Of a stretch of 49,215 bases of DNA, positions 41,735 to 49,215 are shown piece by piece (the stretch's first letter is position 1; every line of letters starts with the position of its first letter). The translations under genes and the position numbers were made by a program. The notes below the pieces were generated by a model. It was not told where the DNA came from. It searched no databases and worked only from the letters and a program-made list of their open reading frames with translations. This stretch comes from RUG626 sp964411785 (GTDB taxonomy: Bacteria; Bacillota; Clostridia; Oscillospirales; Oscillospiraceae), in the NCBI GenBank assembly GCA_964411785.1, contig CAYPMJ010000002.1, forward strand, positions 1 to 49,215. The letters are read 5' to 3'.

Positions 41735-42369
41735 CAGGAGGATTGAGTGTCGCGCTTCCGAAGGGAAGACTCGGCGACAGCGTTTATGATACGTTTGAGA
41801 GAGCCGGTTATGGCTGCCCGCATGTGCGCGATGGAGGACGAAGGCTTATATTTGAAAATCAGGAGAACGGGGTGCGTTTCTTCTTTGTCAAGCCGTCTGA
41901 CGTCTCAATATACGTGGAGCGCGGCGCAGCGGATGTTGGAGTCTGCGGAAAGGATATACTGCTGGAATATGAGCCGGATGTTTATGAGCTGATGGATTTC
42001 GGCATTGGCAGATGCCGCATGTGTGTCTGCGGCAAGGCGGACGCCGCTCCTGTGAACGGGACGCTCAGAGTAGCCACAAAGTTCCCTCACATTGCCAGAA
42101 GCTTTTATTCCGGCAGGGGACAGGATATTGATGTGATCCACCTGAACGGATCAATAGAGCTGGCGCCGATTGTCGGATTGTCGGATGTCATTGTGGACAT
42201 TGTGGAAACTGGTTCGACTCTGAGAGAAAATGGCCTGTGCGTTATGGAAACGGTCACTGATCTGAGTGCGCGTCTTATCGCGGGAAAGGCCAGCTATCAG
42301 TTTAACTATCAGGCCATTACGGAGCTGACAGGCGCCATCTCAGCGCAGCTTACTGAACGGATTAATTGA
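41731..42369 (+). CDS. hisG: ATP phosphoribosyltransferase, short form
   Basis: The 212-residue protein begins GLSVALPKGRLGDSVYD, with LIFENQENG, the PRPP-binding segment DIIVDIVETGSTLRENGL-like (DVIVDIVETG) and no C-terminal regulatory domain, so it is HisG-S and needs HisZ. It performs the first step of histidine synthesis. GTG 41731 is taken as the start: GGAGG lies 9 nt upstream and it overlaps the hisZ stop by three bases. A TTG at 41743 is less likely because GGAGG would then be only two bases away. Confidence 0.93.
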   Translation: MTGGLSVALPKGRLGDSVYDTFERAGYGCPHVRDGGRRLIFENQENGVRFFFVKPSDVSIYVERGAADVGVCGKDILLEYEPDVYELMDFGIGRCRMCVCGKADAAPVNGTLRVATKFPHIARSFYSGRGQDIDVIHLNGSIELAPIVGLSDVIVDIVETGSTLRENGLCVMETVTDLSARLIAGKASYQFNYQAITELTGAISAQLTERIN

Positions 42370-42389
42370 CCCGGAGGACAAAGAAAAAA

Positions 42390-43661
42390 ATGCAGATAAT
42401 GCGGTTGGATCAGGTTCCAGAGAGCAGAATTTTTGCCCGGAACGAGAGTACGACAGACGTCTCAGGTGATGTGAGGGCGATTATTGCTGACGTGCGTGAG
42501 AACGGTGATGCTGCACTGCTGCGGTACGCCGAAAAATTTGACGGCGGCGCACCGGACAGACTTGAGGTTACAGAAGATGAATTTAAGGAGGCGGAGGCCG
42601 TGCTGGATCCCGCCTTTTTGGAGATACTGAAAAAGGCGGCAGAAAATATTGAATTCTTCCATCGTGAACAGATTCGGCGCGGCTTTGAGGTGCGACGGGA
42701 TGGTGCTGTCATGGGGCAGCGCATACTGCCGCTGGCGCGTGTAGGACTGTATGTCCCGGGCGGCACAGCAAGTTACCCCTCCTCAGTACTTATGAATACT
42801 ATTCCCGCGCGGCTTGCCGGATGTGGAATGATTATTATTGTCACCCCGGCTAAGGCGGGGAAGGTCGCACCGCAGATACTTGCCGCGGCAAAGATCGGGG
42901 GGGCGCACAAGGTCTTTAAAACCGGTGGAGCGCAGGCTGTTGCAGCGCTCGCCTACGGCACCGAGAGCATTCCGCAGGTGGATAAAATTGTTGGCCCGGG
43001 GAACGCCTTTGTGGCGGAGGCCAAGCGTCAGGTTTTTGGAAAAGTGGCCATTGACATGATTGCCGGACCCAGCGAAATTCTTGTCCTCGCCGATGCGACA
43101 GCGGACGCCGCTCTTGTAGCGGCGGATCTTCTCAGTCAGGCTGAACACGACAAAAACGCCTGCGCTGTACTTGTTACGGACAGTGAAGAGCTTGCACACT
43201 CCGTAAATGGCGAACTTGAACGGCAGGCTGCCGCCCTTCCCCGTGCCGAGGTCGCCCAGGCGTCGCTTGCACAGAATGGAAAGCTTATTGTAACGGATGA
43301 CCTCTGGAAAGCTGTAGAGGTTGCGAACCGGATTGCCCCGGAACACCTGGAGCTTTTTACAGAGGATCCCTTCCGCTATCTGGACAAAATAAAAAATGCC
43401 GGTTCAGTCTTCCTGGGGAGCAGTACTCCGGAGGCGGTAGGCGACTACTTTGCCGGGTGCAACCACACACTCCCAACAGGTGGTACTGCGAGATTTTCAT
43501 CGCCGCTGTCGGTGGATGATTTTGTAAAGAAATCTCAGTACATCTACTATGAGCGCTCAGCACTTATGAGGGAGGGGCCGGACATCGCCGCATTTGCCAG
43601 GGCAGAAGGCCTTGACGGTCACGCCAGGAGCGTTACAATGCGGCTTGAGAGGGCCGACTGA
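42390..43661 (+). CDS. hisD: Histidinol dehydrogenase
   Basis: The 423-residue protein has GLYVPGGTASYPSSVLM, PQVDKIVGPGNAFVAEAKR, DMIAGPSEILVLAD, QAEHDKNACAVLVT and the C-terminal GPTGG-like NHTLPTGGTARFSSPL, all typical of HisD including the His catalytic region. It oxidises histidinol to histidine with NAD in two steps. ATG 42390 has GGAGG 12 nt upstream and a second ATG three codons later; both agree with the family start. The length is normal. It ends one base before hisC (TGATATG). Confidence 0.97.
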   Translation: MQIMRLDQVPESRIFARNESTTDVSGDVRAIIADVRENGDAALLRYAEKFDGGAPDRLEVTEDEFKEAEAVLDPAFLEILKKAAENIEFFHREQIRRGFEVRRDGAVMGQRILPLARVGLYVPGGTASYPSSVLMNTIPARLAGCGMIIIVTPAKAGKVAPQILAAAKIGGAHKVFKTGGAQAVAALAYGTESIPQVDKIVGPGNAFVAEAKRQVFGKVAIDMIAGPSEILVLADATADAALVAADLLSQAEHDKNACAVLVTDSEELAHSVNGELERQAAALPRAEVAQASLAQNGKLIVTDDLWKAVEVANRIAPEHLELFTEDPFRYLDKIKNAGSVFLGSSTPEAVGDYFAGCNHTLPTGGTARFSSPLSVDDFVKKSQYIYYERSALMREGPDIAAFARAEGLDGHARSVTMRLERAD

Positions 43662-43662
43662 T

Positions 43663-44736
43663 ATGAGCATATATTCCAGTGAGCGGCTGCAGGACTTTAA
43701 ATCCTATGTTCCAGGTGAGCAGCCAAGAGACAGACACTATATAAAGTTAAACACCAATGAGTCCCCCTTTCCCCCTTCCCCAGCAGTTATTGCTGCTGCG
43801 GAGCAGGAGGCGGCAAACTGCAATCTCTACCCTGACCCGACATCATACGAGCTGCGTCGGGCGGCAGCGGAGGTCTTTGGAGTACCTACGGAGTGTATTC
43901 TTCCGGTGAACGGCTCTGATGAAATTCTGAATTTCGCTTTTATGGCTTTCTGCGACATGAGACACCCTGTCGCATTTCCTGACATCACATATGGCGTATA
44001 TCCAATTCTGGCGAAATTACATGGAATACCATTCAGGGAGGTTCCCGTGCGGGAAGATTTCTCTGTAAATTACCAGGATTATCTGGGGTTGTCTCACACC
44101 ATTGTGCTGGCAAACCCGAACGCCCCGACAGGCCTCGTGCTGTCTGCTGAGGAAATCGAGGCTATTGTGTCGTCCAACAAAAATAACGTGGTCATTGTTG
44201 ACGAGGCATATGTGAGCTTCGGCGGAAGAAGTGTGATTCCGTTGACGGAAAAATACGATAATCTGCTTGTCACGAGAACCTTTTCAAAGTCCCACTCCAT
44301 GGCGGGAGCGAGACTTGGATTTGGAATAGGGTCACAAAAACTTATTGAGGATATGAATCTCGTTAAATACGCCACTAACGCATATAACGTGAACCGAATG
44401 ACCGCCGCCATGGGGACTGCAGCTCTTCGGGAAAATGAGAGTGCTGTCCGGAACTGTTCTGTTATTGCCGAGGTGCGGGACAGAACGGCTCACAGGCTCC
44501 GTGAACTTGGTTTCTGGCTTACGGACTCCAAAGCAAACTTCCTTTTTGCCAGAACAGATCAAATTGATGGCATCGCGCTGTATGAGGCGCTCAGAGCGCG
44601 CGGCATACTTGTACGCCACTTCTCTAAGCCCGCAATATCCGGATTTAACCGCATAACTGTGGGGACAGCAGAACAGATGGAAAAATTTCTGGCGGCGACA
44701 GCTGCTATTCTGAACCAGCGGGAGGTAACAAAATGA
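43663..44736 (+). CDS. hisC: Histidinol-phosphate aminotransferase
   Basis: The 357-residue PLP enzyme has KLNTNESPFPPSP, NPNAPTG (LANPNAPTGLVLS), the VDEAYVSF Asp-x-x-Tyr, and RTFSKSHSMAGARLGF, where the Lys forms the Schiff base. It converts imidazole-acetol phosphate to histidinol phosphate. ATG 43663 has GAGAGGG upstream; a longer GTG start would run into hisD. The stop overlaps the hisB start by four bases (ATGA). Confidence 0.96.
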   Translation: MSIYSSERLQDFKSYVPGEQPRDRHYIKLNTNESPFPPSPAVIAAAEQEAANCNLYPDPTSYELRRAAAEVFGVPTECILPVNGSDEILNFAFMAFCDMRHPVAFPDITYGVYPILAKLHGIPFREVPVREDFSVNYQDYLGLSHTIVLANPNAPTGLVLSAEEIEAIVSSNKNNVVIVDEAYVSFGGRSVIPLTEKYDNLLVTRTFSKSHSMAGARLGFGIGSQKLIEDMNLVKYATNAYNVNRMTAAMGTAALRENESAVRNCSVIAEVRDRTAHRLRELGFWLTDSKANFLFARTDQIDGIALYEALRARGILVRHFSKPAISGFNRITVGTAEQMEKFLAATAAILNQREVTK

Positions 44737-45326
44737 CCCTTCGTACAAAAGAGCTTGAGCGGGTAACGGCAGAGACTAAAATATTCCTCCGGCTTGCCCT
44801 GGATGGGACAGGAGAGAATGACATTCACACCGGTGTAGGCTTTTTAGACCATATGCTGACGCTTTTTTCTGTCCACAGCCGATTCGACCTCACTATCCGC
44901 TGCCAGGGTGACACGGAGGTGGATGACCACCACTCTGTGGAGGATGTGGGAATCTCACTTGGGCAGGCATTTGCTGCCGCATTGGGCAGCAAAGAGGGAG
45001 TTACACGTTACGGCAGTGCACTGATACCCATGGATGAGGCATTGGTGCTGGCCGCAGCGGATCTGTCAGGCAGAGGACTCCTCAGCTACAGTCTGCGCAT
45101 CCCAACAGAGAAGATCGGGACCTTCGACACGGAGCTGGTAGAGGAGTTTTTCACCGCCTTTACAAGAAATGCCGGGGTGACATTGCATTTAAAGCAGCTG
45201 GACGGACAGAATTCACACCATATAGCAGAGGCTGCTTTTAAAGCCTTTGCCAGATCCCTTCGCGAGGCCGTTCGCGTGGATGAAAGTCTCGATGGAGCGA
45301 TTCCGTCTTCAAAGGGAATACTATGA
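44733..45326 (+). CDS. hisB: Imidazoleglycerol-phosphate dehydratase
   Basis: The 197-residue monofunctional form has GFLDHMLTLFSVHS and DDHHSVEDVGISLGQA, with the two His-rich metal sites, and AFARSLREAV near the end. It dehydrates IGP to imidazole-acetol phosphate. There is no phosphatase domain, so histidinol-phosphate phosphatase must be provided by another gene; none is in this operon. It overlaps both neighbours by four bases. Confidence 0.96.
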   Translation: MTLRTKELERVTAETKIFLRLALDGTGENDIHTGVGFLDHMLTLFSVHSRFDLTIRCQGDTEVDDHHSVEDVGISLGQAFAAALGSKEGVTRYGSALIPMDEALVLAAADLSGRGLLSYSLRIPTEKIGTFDTELVEEFFTAFTRNAGVTLHLKQLDGQNSHHIAEAAFKAFARSLREAVRVDESLDGAIPSSKGIL

Positions 45327-45928
45327 CGGCTATTGTTGATTACGGAGTTGGGAATCTGTTTTCCCTCAAGAGCTCTCTGAGCTTTCTCGGTGAAGAGACA
45401 GCCGTCACCAGTGATTCGGCTGTTCTGATGGAGGCGGACCGACTCGTTCTCCCCGGCGTCGGAGCATTTGCGGACGCTGCAAAAAAACTGCATGACAGCG
45501 GTCTTGATAAAACTGTTCTTCGTGCGGTGGAGGCTGGAAAACCGCTGCTGGGCATATGTCTCGGCATGCAGCTGTTATTCACCAGAAGTTTAGAGTATGG
45601 CGAGCACTCAGGGTTGAATCTTATTCCCGGAGTAGTGAGACCGATTTCGGACGTGATCCCGGATGGACTTAAGATACCACATATCGGTTGGAATGCCCTG
45701 CACTTTCGAAATCCGACGCCGGTTTTCAAAAGCATCTCCGACGGTGACTTTGTCTACTTTGTACATTCCTACTACGCCGACTGCGACAACTTTGTCACCG
45801 CAGTCACGGACTACGGCGCACCCCTCACCGCCTCAGTACAGCGGGACAACGTCTATGGCTGTCAGTTTCACCCCGAGAAGAGCGGCAAAACAGGGCTTGC
45901 CATTCTGCGCTCCTTCTGTGAAATGTGA
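45323..45928 (+). CDS. hisH: Imidazole glycerol phosphate synthase, glutamine amidotransferase subunit
   Basis: The 201-residue class I amidotransferase has DYGVGNLFSLKSSL, PGVGAFADA, the nucleophile Cys in LLGICLGMQLLF, and the His/Glu pair in GCQFHPEKSG. It supplies ammonia to HisF. It starts with an ATGA overlap with hisB. A 147-bp gap to hisA follows, the only large gap in the cluster. Confidence 0.96.
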   Translation: MTAIVDYGVGNLFSLKSSLSFLGEETAVTSDSAVLMEADRLVLPGVGAFADAAKKLHDSGLDKTVLRAVEAGKPLLGICLGMQLLFTRSLEYGEHSGLNLIPGVVRPISDVIPDGLKIPHIGWNALHFRNPTPVFKSISDGDFVYFVHSYYADCDNFVTAVTDYGAPLTASVQRDNVYGCQFHPEKSGKTGLAILRSFCEM

Positions 45929-46075
45929 GAGGGGGCCCATGGCTGGAATAACTGAATGATACACAATATTGCAGCTGCGCTGTGGTGGTAAGAGGGGAAC
46001 TGCGGGGTACGTTGCATATCAAGGCTCCGCATTGCTGGCCCGGTGAGTGATTTATTTTTCCGACGGGAGGCCGTT

Positions 46076-46789
46076 ATGACAATTTTTCCGGCAATTGACA
46101 TTTATGATGGCTGCGCAGTGCGTCTGTACAGGGGCGATTACAGACAAATGACGGTTTACAGCCGTGCGCCTCTGGAAAAAGCACAGGAGTTTTGTGACGC
46201 AGGTGCAAAGTTCCTGCACCTGGTAGACCTGGAGGGCGCGCGTGATGGGCGTGCCGTAAATTTTGACACTGCCGCGACGATCATCCGTGACAGCGGACTT
46301 TTCGTGGAAATCGGAGGCGGTATACGGGATGAAGATACAGTTGCCCGTTATTTGGACGCTGGAGCGATGCGCGTTATACTAGGAACCGCAGCTTTTGAAA
46401 ACCCGGACTTTCTCTGCCGGATGGTGGATCGATATGGGGAACGAATCGCTGTGGGTGTGGATGTGCGGGACGGACTTGTTGCAGTAAATGGCTGGCTCAA
46501 AAACTCTGACACCGATTGCTTCAGCTTTATCCGTGAGCTGACCGCTCTTGGTGTCAGGACAGTTGTCTGCACAGATATCTCAAAAGATGGAGCCATGCAG
46601 GGGACAAACCGGGCGTTATATAAAAGACTGTCGGATGACTTCAATTTGAATATTGTGGCGTCCGGGGGTATTTCAACCTTGGATGACGTCAGGGCGCTTA
46701 GAGCGCTGGAGCTTTACGGAGCAATCCTGGGTAAGGCACTCTACACCGGCAATATTGATTTGAAGGAGGCCATAAAGGCTGCGCGATGA
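46076..46789 (+). CDS. hisA: Phosphoribosylformimino-5-aminoimidazole carboxamide ribotide isomerase
   Basis: The 237-residue TIM barrel has AIDIYDGCAVRLYRGDY (catalytic Asp at the first strand), EIGGGIRDEDT, DVRDGLVAVNGW and ASGGIST. It performs the ProFAR to PRFAR isomerisation. ATG 46076 is chosen because CGGGAGG lies 6-10 bases upstream. The stop overlaps hisF by four bases. The partner gene hisF is its fold relative. Confidence 0.95.
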   Translation: MTIFPAIDIYDGCAVRLYRGDYRQMTVYSRAPLEKAQEFCDAGAKFLHLVDLEGARDGRAVNFDTAATIIRDSGLFVEIGGGIRDEDTVARYLDAGAMRVILGTAAFENPDFLCRMVDRYGERIAVGVDVRDGLVAVNGWLKNSDTDCFSFIRELTALGVRTVVCTDISKDGAMQGTNRALYKRLSDDFNLNIVASGGISTLDDVRALRALELYGAILGKALYTGNIDLKEAIKAAR

Positions 46790-47544
46790 TTACAAAACGA
46801 ATTATTCCATGCCTTGATGTGCGTGACGGAAGAGTGGTGAAGGGCGTAAACTTTGAGGGGCTTGCTGATGTATCCTCTCCCGTTGAGCTTGCTCGATACT
46901 ACTCGGAAAATGGCGCGGACGAGCTTGTTTTCTATGATATTACCGCATCTGCTGAGAGACGCGCGTTATTTACTGACATACTTCGTGAGGTCGCCTCCAC
47001 AATTTTCATTCCTCTGACCGTAGGCGGCGGTATCAGCACTGTTGAGGATTTTGACCGCGTGCTGAAATGTGGCGCAGATAAGGTCAGCGTGAATTCCGGG
47101 GCCATACGGGATCCGTCCCTGATTGGACGGGCAGCTAAGCGTTATGGAAACCAGTGTGTGGTAATATCTGCCGATGTCAAGCGGATAGATGGACGTTTCA
47201 CTGTCTTCGCCAAAGGCGGGCGGGAGAGGACAGAGCTTGAAGCTGTGGAATGGCTGAAGCACTGCGTGAATGAGGGCGCTGGAGAGGTGGTATTGAATTC
47301 CATCGATACAGATGGTGTTAAGAGCGGGTTTGACATCCCGCTGCTGGAGGCCGTTTCAGAAGCTGTTGACGTACCGGTGATAGCCTCTGGAGGAGCTGGA
47401 CGCGCGGAGGATTTTGTAACTCTTTTTCAGACGCTTCCGAAGGTTGACGCGGGACTTGCGGCCTCGATTTTCCACTTCGGTGAGGTCATGATTCCGGATT
47501 TGAAGAGGCTTCTGCGGGCCAATGGCGTAAATGTGCGCCTTTAA
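46786..47544 (+). CDS. hisF: Imidazole glycerol phosphate synthase, cyclase subunit
   Basis: The 252-residue TIM barrel has RIIPCLDVRDGRVVKGVNF (catalytic Asp11), ITVGGGI-like PLTVGGGIST, ISADVKR with the second Asp and GAGEVVLNSIDTDGVKSGFD. With HisH it forms imidazole glycerol phosphate and AICAR. Overlap ATGA with hisA. A 22-bp gap to hisIE. Confidence 0.97.
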   Translation: MITKRIIPCLDVRDGRVVKGVNFEGLADVSSPVELARYYSENGADELVFYDITASAERRALFTDILREVASTIFIPLTVGGGISTVEDFDRVLKCGADKVSVNSGAIRDPSLIGRAAKRYGNQCVVISADVKRIDGRFTVFAKGGRERTELEAVEWLKHCVNEGAGEVVLNSIDTDGVKSGFDIPLLEAVSEAVDVPVIASGGAGRAEDFVTLFQTLPKVDAGLAASIFHFGEVMIPDLKRLLRANGVNVRL

Positions 47545-47566
47545 ACGATGAAGTGCGGAGGAACAT

Positions 47567-48214
47567 ATGATTGATTTAAATGATCTGAAATTTGACGAGA
47601 AGGGTCTTATCCCTGCCATTGTACAGGATGCGGAGACAGGCAAGGTGCTGACTCTGGCATATATGAACCGTGAGAGTCTGCGTATATCCCAGGAGCGCGG
47701 CCTCACCTGCTTCTGGAGCCGCTCCCGCGGGGAACTCTGGCTGAAGGGAGAAACAAGCGGCAATTATCAGCACATTGTCTCCATCACTGCTGACTGTGAC
47801 CGTGACGCATTGGTTGTGCGGGTGCGCAAGGACGGTCCGGCTTGCCACATGGGGACCGACTCCTGCTTCACAGCACCGGTTTTCCAGGGACCTGAGCCGG
47901 AACCATTTTCCTATGATGGCCTTATGGAGCTTCTTCAGGGAAGGCGTGACCAGCCAAAGGAGGGTTCCTACACCACTTATCTCTTCCGGAAGGGTGTGGA
48001 CAAGATCCTGAAGAAGGTCGGCGAGGAGTCCACTGAGGTGATCATCGCCGGAAAGGCTGGAGACAAGCGGGAGACGGTCTACGAAATTGCCGACCTTGCC
48101 TACCATGTAATGGTTTTGATGACCGAGATGGGTATAAGTCTTCAGGATGTGAAATCGGAGCTTGCCTCACGGCATGTAATAGACCACAAAATAAAACAGG
48201 AAAAAATGGTATGA
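47567..48214 (+). CDS. hisIE: Bifunctional phosphoribosyl-AMP cyclohydrolase / phosphoribosyl-ATP pyrophosphatase
   Basis: The 215-residue protein has an N-terminal cyclohydrolase (about 1-105) with CFWSRSRGELWLKGETSGN, DCDRDALVVRV and the zinc Cys residues, and a C-terminal pyrophosphohydrolase (about 120-205) with KILKKVGEESTEVIIAGK. It carries out the second and third steps of the pathway. GGAGGAAC precedes the start. The stop overlaps the radical SAM gene start by four bases (ATGA). Confidence 0.96.
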   Translation: MIDLNDLKFDEKGLIPAIVQDAETGKVLTLAYMNRESLRISQERGLTCFWSRSRGELWLKGETSGNYQHIVSITADCDRDALVVRVRKDGPACHMGTDSCFTAPVFQGPEPEPFSYDGLMELLQGRRDQPKEGSYTTYLFRKGVDKILKKVGEESTEVIIAGKAGDKRETVYEIADLAYHVMVLMTEMGISLQDVKSELASRHVIDHKIKQEKMV

Positions 48215-49092
48215 AGAAGTGCGTGAGCTGTCCCCGCAGATGTGGGGCGTTTCGGGATGGTGAGTCAGGGCTGGGTTTCTGTGGAGAGGGCACTCTCCCC
48301 AGAATAGCCAGAGCCGCTCCTCACCTGTGGGAGGAACCTCCGATCAGTGGGGAGCGGGGCAGCGGTGCGGTGTTTTTCTCAGGCTGTAATCTGCGCTGTG
48401 TGTACTGCCAGAACAGCGCAATATCCCAGGGCGGTGTAGGCCGCACCGTTACGCCGCAGAGGCTGCGTGAGATATACATGGAACTTATAGGTCAGGGAGT
48501 CCACAACGTGAACCTGGTAACGGCGAGCCATTTCGTTGACGCCGTCCTTGAATCTCTGGATCCGCCTCTGCCTGTACCGGTGGTGTGGAACAGCTCCGGA
48601 TACGAGTCTCTGGAAACACTGAGAAGGCTGCGGGAGAAAGTGCAGATATTTCTTCCTGACCTTAAATACTCCGATCCCGGACTTGCGGAGAGGTACTCCC
48701 ACGCCTCAGACTATGTGGAGACGGCAAAGAGTGCCATTTTAGAAATGTTCAGCCAGACTGGATCACCGGTTTATGATGGAGATGGTCTGTTGAAGAGCGG
48801 AACTGTTGTCCGCCATCTGGTTCTTCCCGGAAACCTCTCCAACACATTTGGAGTTATCGACTGGATTGCTGAGACGTTCCGTCCCGGCGACATTTTATTC
48901 TCCCTGATGAGTCAGTATACACCCGCAGGCAGTGCAGCACTCTACCCGGAGCTCACCAGGCGTATCACACAGGAGGAGTACGACGCCGCCATCGAGCATA
49001 TGGAGAGCCGTGGAATCGAGGACGGCTTTTTCCAGGAGTTGTCCTCCGCCACGGAGGAATACACACCGGATTTTGACCTGACCGGGATCTGA
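48211..49092 (+). CDS. Radical SAM protein, PflX-type (pyruvate formate-lyase-activating-enzyme-like)
   Basis: The 293-residue protein has an N-terminal Cys cluster (Cys4, Cys7, Cys11, Cys24) followed by the radical SAM motif with Cys59, Cys63 and Cys66 (CNLRCVYC) and typical downstream segments VNLVTASHF and NSSGYESLETL. It fits the PflX family (COG1313), related to PflA but of unknown substrate. It needs two Fe-S clusters or one cluster plus a metal site. Translational coupling to hisIE suggests cotranscription with the histidine operon, though no link between the two functions is known. A short hairpin and T-run follow. Confidence 0.9.
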   Translation: MKKCVSCPRRCGAFRDGESGLGFCGEGTLPRIARAAPHLWEEPPISGERGSGAVFFSGCNLRCVYCQNSAISQGGVGRTVTPQRLREIYMELIGQGVHNVNLVTASHFVDAVLESLDPPLPVPVVWNSSGYESLETLRRLREKVQIFLPDLKYSDPGLAERYSHASDYVETAKSAILEMFSQTGSPVYDGDGLLKSGTVVRHLVLPGNLSNTFGVIDWIAETFRPGDILFSLMSQYTPAGSAALYPELTRRITQEEYDAAIEHMESRGIEDGFFQELSSATEEYTPDFDLTGI

Positions 49093-49116
49093 CACTCTCA
49101 ATGTGTTTTTCTTTTT
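49092..49116 (+). terminator. Weak terminator after the his operon
   Basis: ACAC 49092-49095 pairs with GTGT 49103-49106, with a 7-nt loop, followed by TTTTCTTTTTT. The stem is short but the T-run is strong. Confidence 0.5.
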
Positions 49117-49120
49117 TGCC

Positions 49121-49170
49121 TTTTCAAAAGAAAATAACTGTGGTATAATAGCCGCATGGCCAATTATACC
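49121..49170 (+). promoter_or_regulatory. Promoter with an overlapping dyad at the window end
   Basis: TTTTCA at 49121-49126, 17-bp spacer, TATAAT at 49144-49149. GGTATAAT (49142-49149) is the exact complement of ATTATACC (49163-49170), 13 bases apart, so the dyad covers the -10 box and the transcription start. It may be an operator. Confidence 0.6.
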
Positions 49171-49215
49171 ATTTCGCTTCGCTTCATGGAACAGTGTGCA
49201 CAAAAAATAAATACC
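49156..49215 (+). CDS. Possible start of a truncated gene at the window edge
   Basis: An ATG at 49156 opens a frame of 20 codons to the right edge (MANYTISLRFMEQCAQKINT), with no upstream ribosome binding site and only six bases after the -10 box. It could be a leaderless message or a later in-frame ATG (49186) could be the start; it might also be non-coding. No function can be assigned. Confidence 0.25.
   Translation, partial: MANYTISLRFMEQCAQKINT

Noticed and set aside
1..49215. Mobile elements, prophage genes or a CRISPR array
   Set aside because: No transposase, integrase or phage structural gene and no regularly spaced direct repeats were seen; the nested inverted repeat at 32364-32467 alone does not prove an element.

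Overview
The window looks like a chromosomal piece of an anaerobic gut Clostridia, probably Oscillospiraceae-like. Supporting signs are moderate GC, strong AGGAGG-type ribosome binding sites, a LplA/LplB/YtcP-type sugar ABC transporter, a short HisG paired with HisZ, and KduI/KduD/Uxa genes in one run. This is an inference from gene content; there is no rRNA and no taxonomic marker here. I see no mobile element, prophage or CRISPR array.

Layout: (1) 1-3955, a signalling block: the 3' part of a protein with carboxypeptidase-regulatory-like domains, a membrane-anchored Hanks-type Ser/Thr kinase with a helical-repeat C-terminus, and a one-TM protein whose tail holds nine T-x-P-hydrophobic repeats. 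(2) 3952-28735, a pectin/galacturonate locus: sugar-phosphate isomerase/epimerase, acetylesterase, AraC regulator, a divergent pectin methylesterase, then a 21-kb co-directional run. That run holds an ECF-S-like membrane protein, two permeases, a large lipoprotein binding protein, four small polytopic membrane proteins, two MsmX/UgpC-type ATPases, KduI, GH28, GH88/105, KduD-like SDR, a MATE transporter, KDPG aldolase fused to a VOC-like domain, UxaC, UxaB and UxaA. (3) 28736-29906, mostly non-coding: hairpins, a candidate structured RNA, a 61-aa membrane peptide and tRNA-Thr(CGT). (4) 29907-40461, mixed housekeeping: DapF, an AGCS symporter, a nested inverted repeat, a MacB/FtsX-type ABC protein, a second MATE, a ThrE-type exporter, an SseB-domain protein and a CapA-like lipoprotein. 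(5) 40479-49092, a nearly complete histidine operon in the order hisZ-hisG-hisD-hisC-hisB-hisH-hisA-hisF-hisIE, followed by an overlapping PflX-type radical SAM gene. The window ends in a promoter carrying a dyad.

How the pectin genes fit together: oligogalacturonides enter through the ABC transporter and are de-esterified and cut in the cytoplasm, since none of the hydrolases shows a signal peptide. Galacturonate goes UxaC-UxaB-UxaA to 2-keto-3-deoxygluconate (KDG). Unsaturated ends released by GH88/105 go KduI-KduD to KDG. KDG kinase is not in the window, although the KDPG aldolase is. Two copies of TTTTGTCCATAT spaced exactly 21 bp apart just upstream of the transporter promoter are probable sites for the AraC regulator.

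The points most worth a second look are the duplicated [small membrane protein, small membrane protein, ATPase] modules in the uronide transporter operon, the T-x-P repeat protein beside the kinase, the AraC operator pair, the three-way-junction RNA at 28864-28961, the nested inverted repeat at 32364-32467 and a possible His-codon leader upstream of hisZ.
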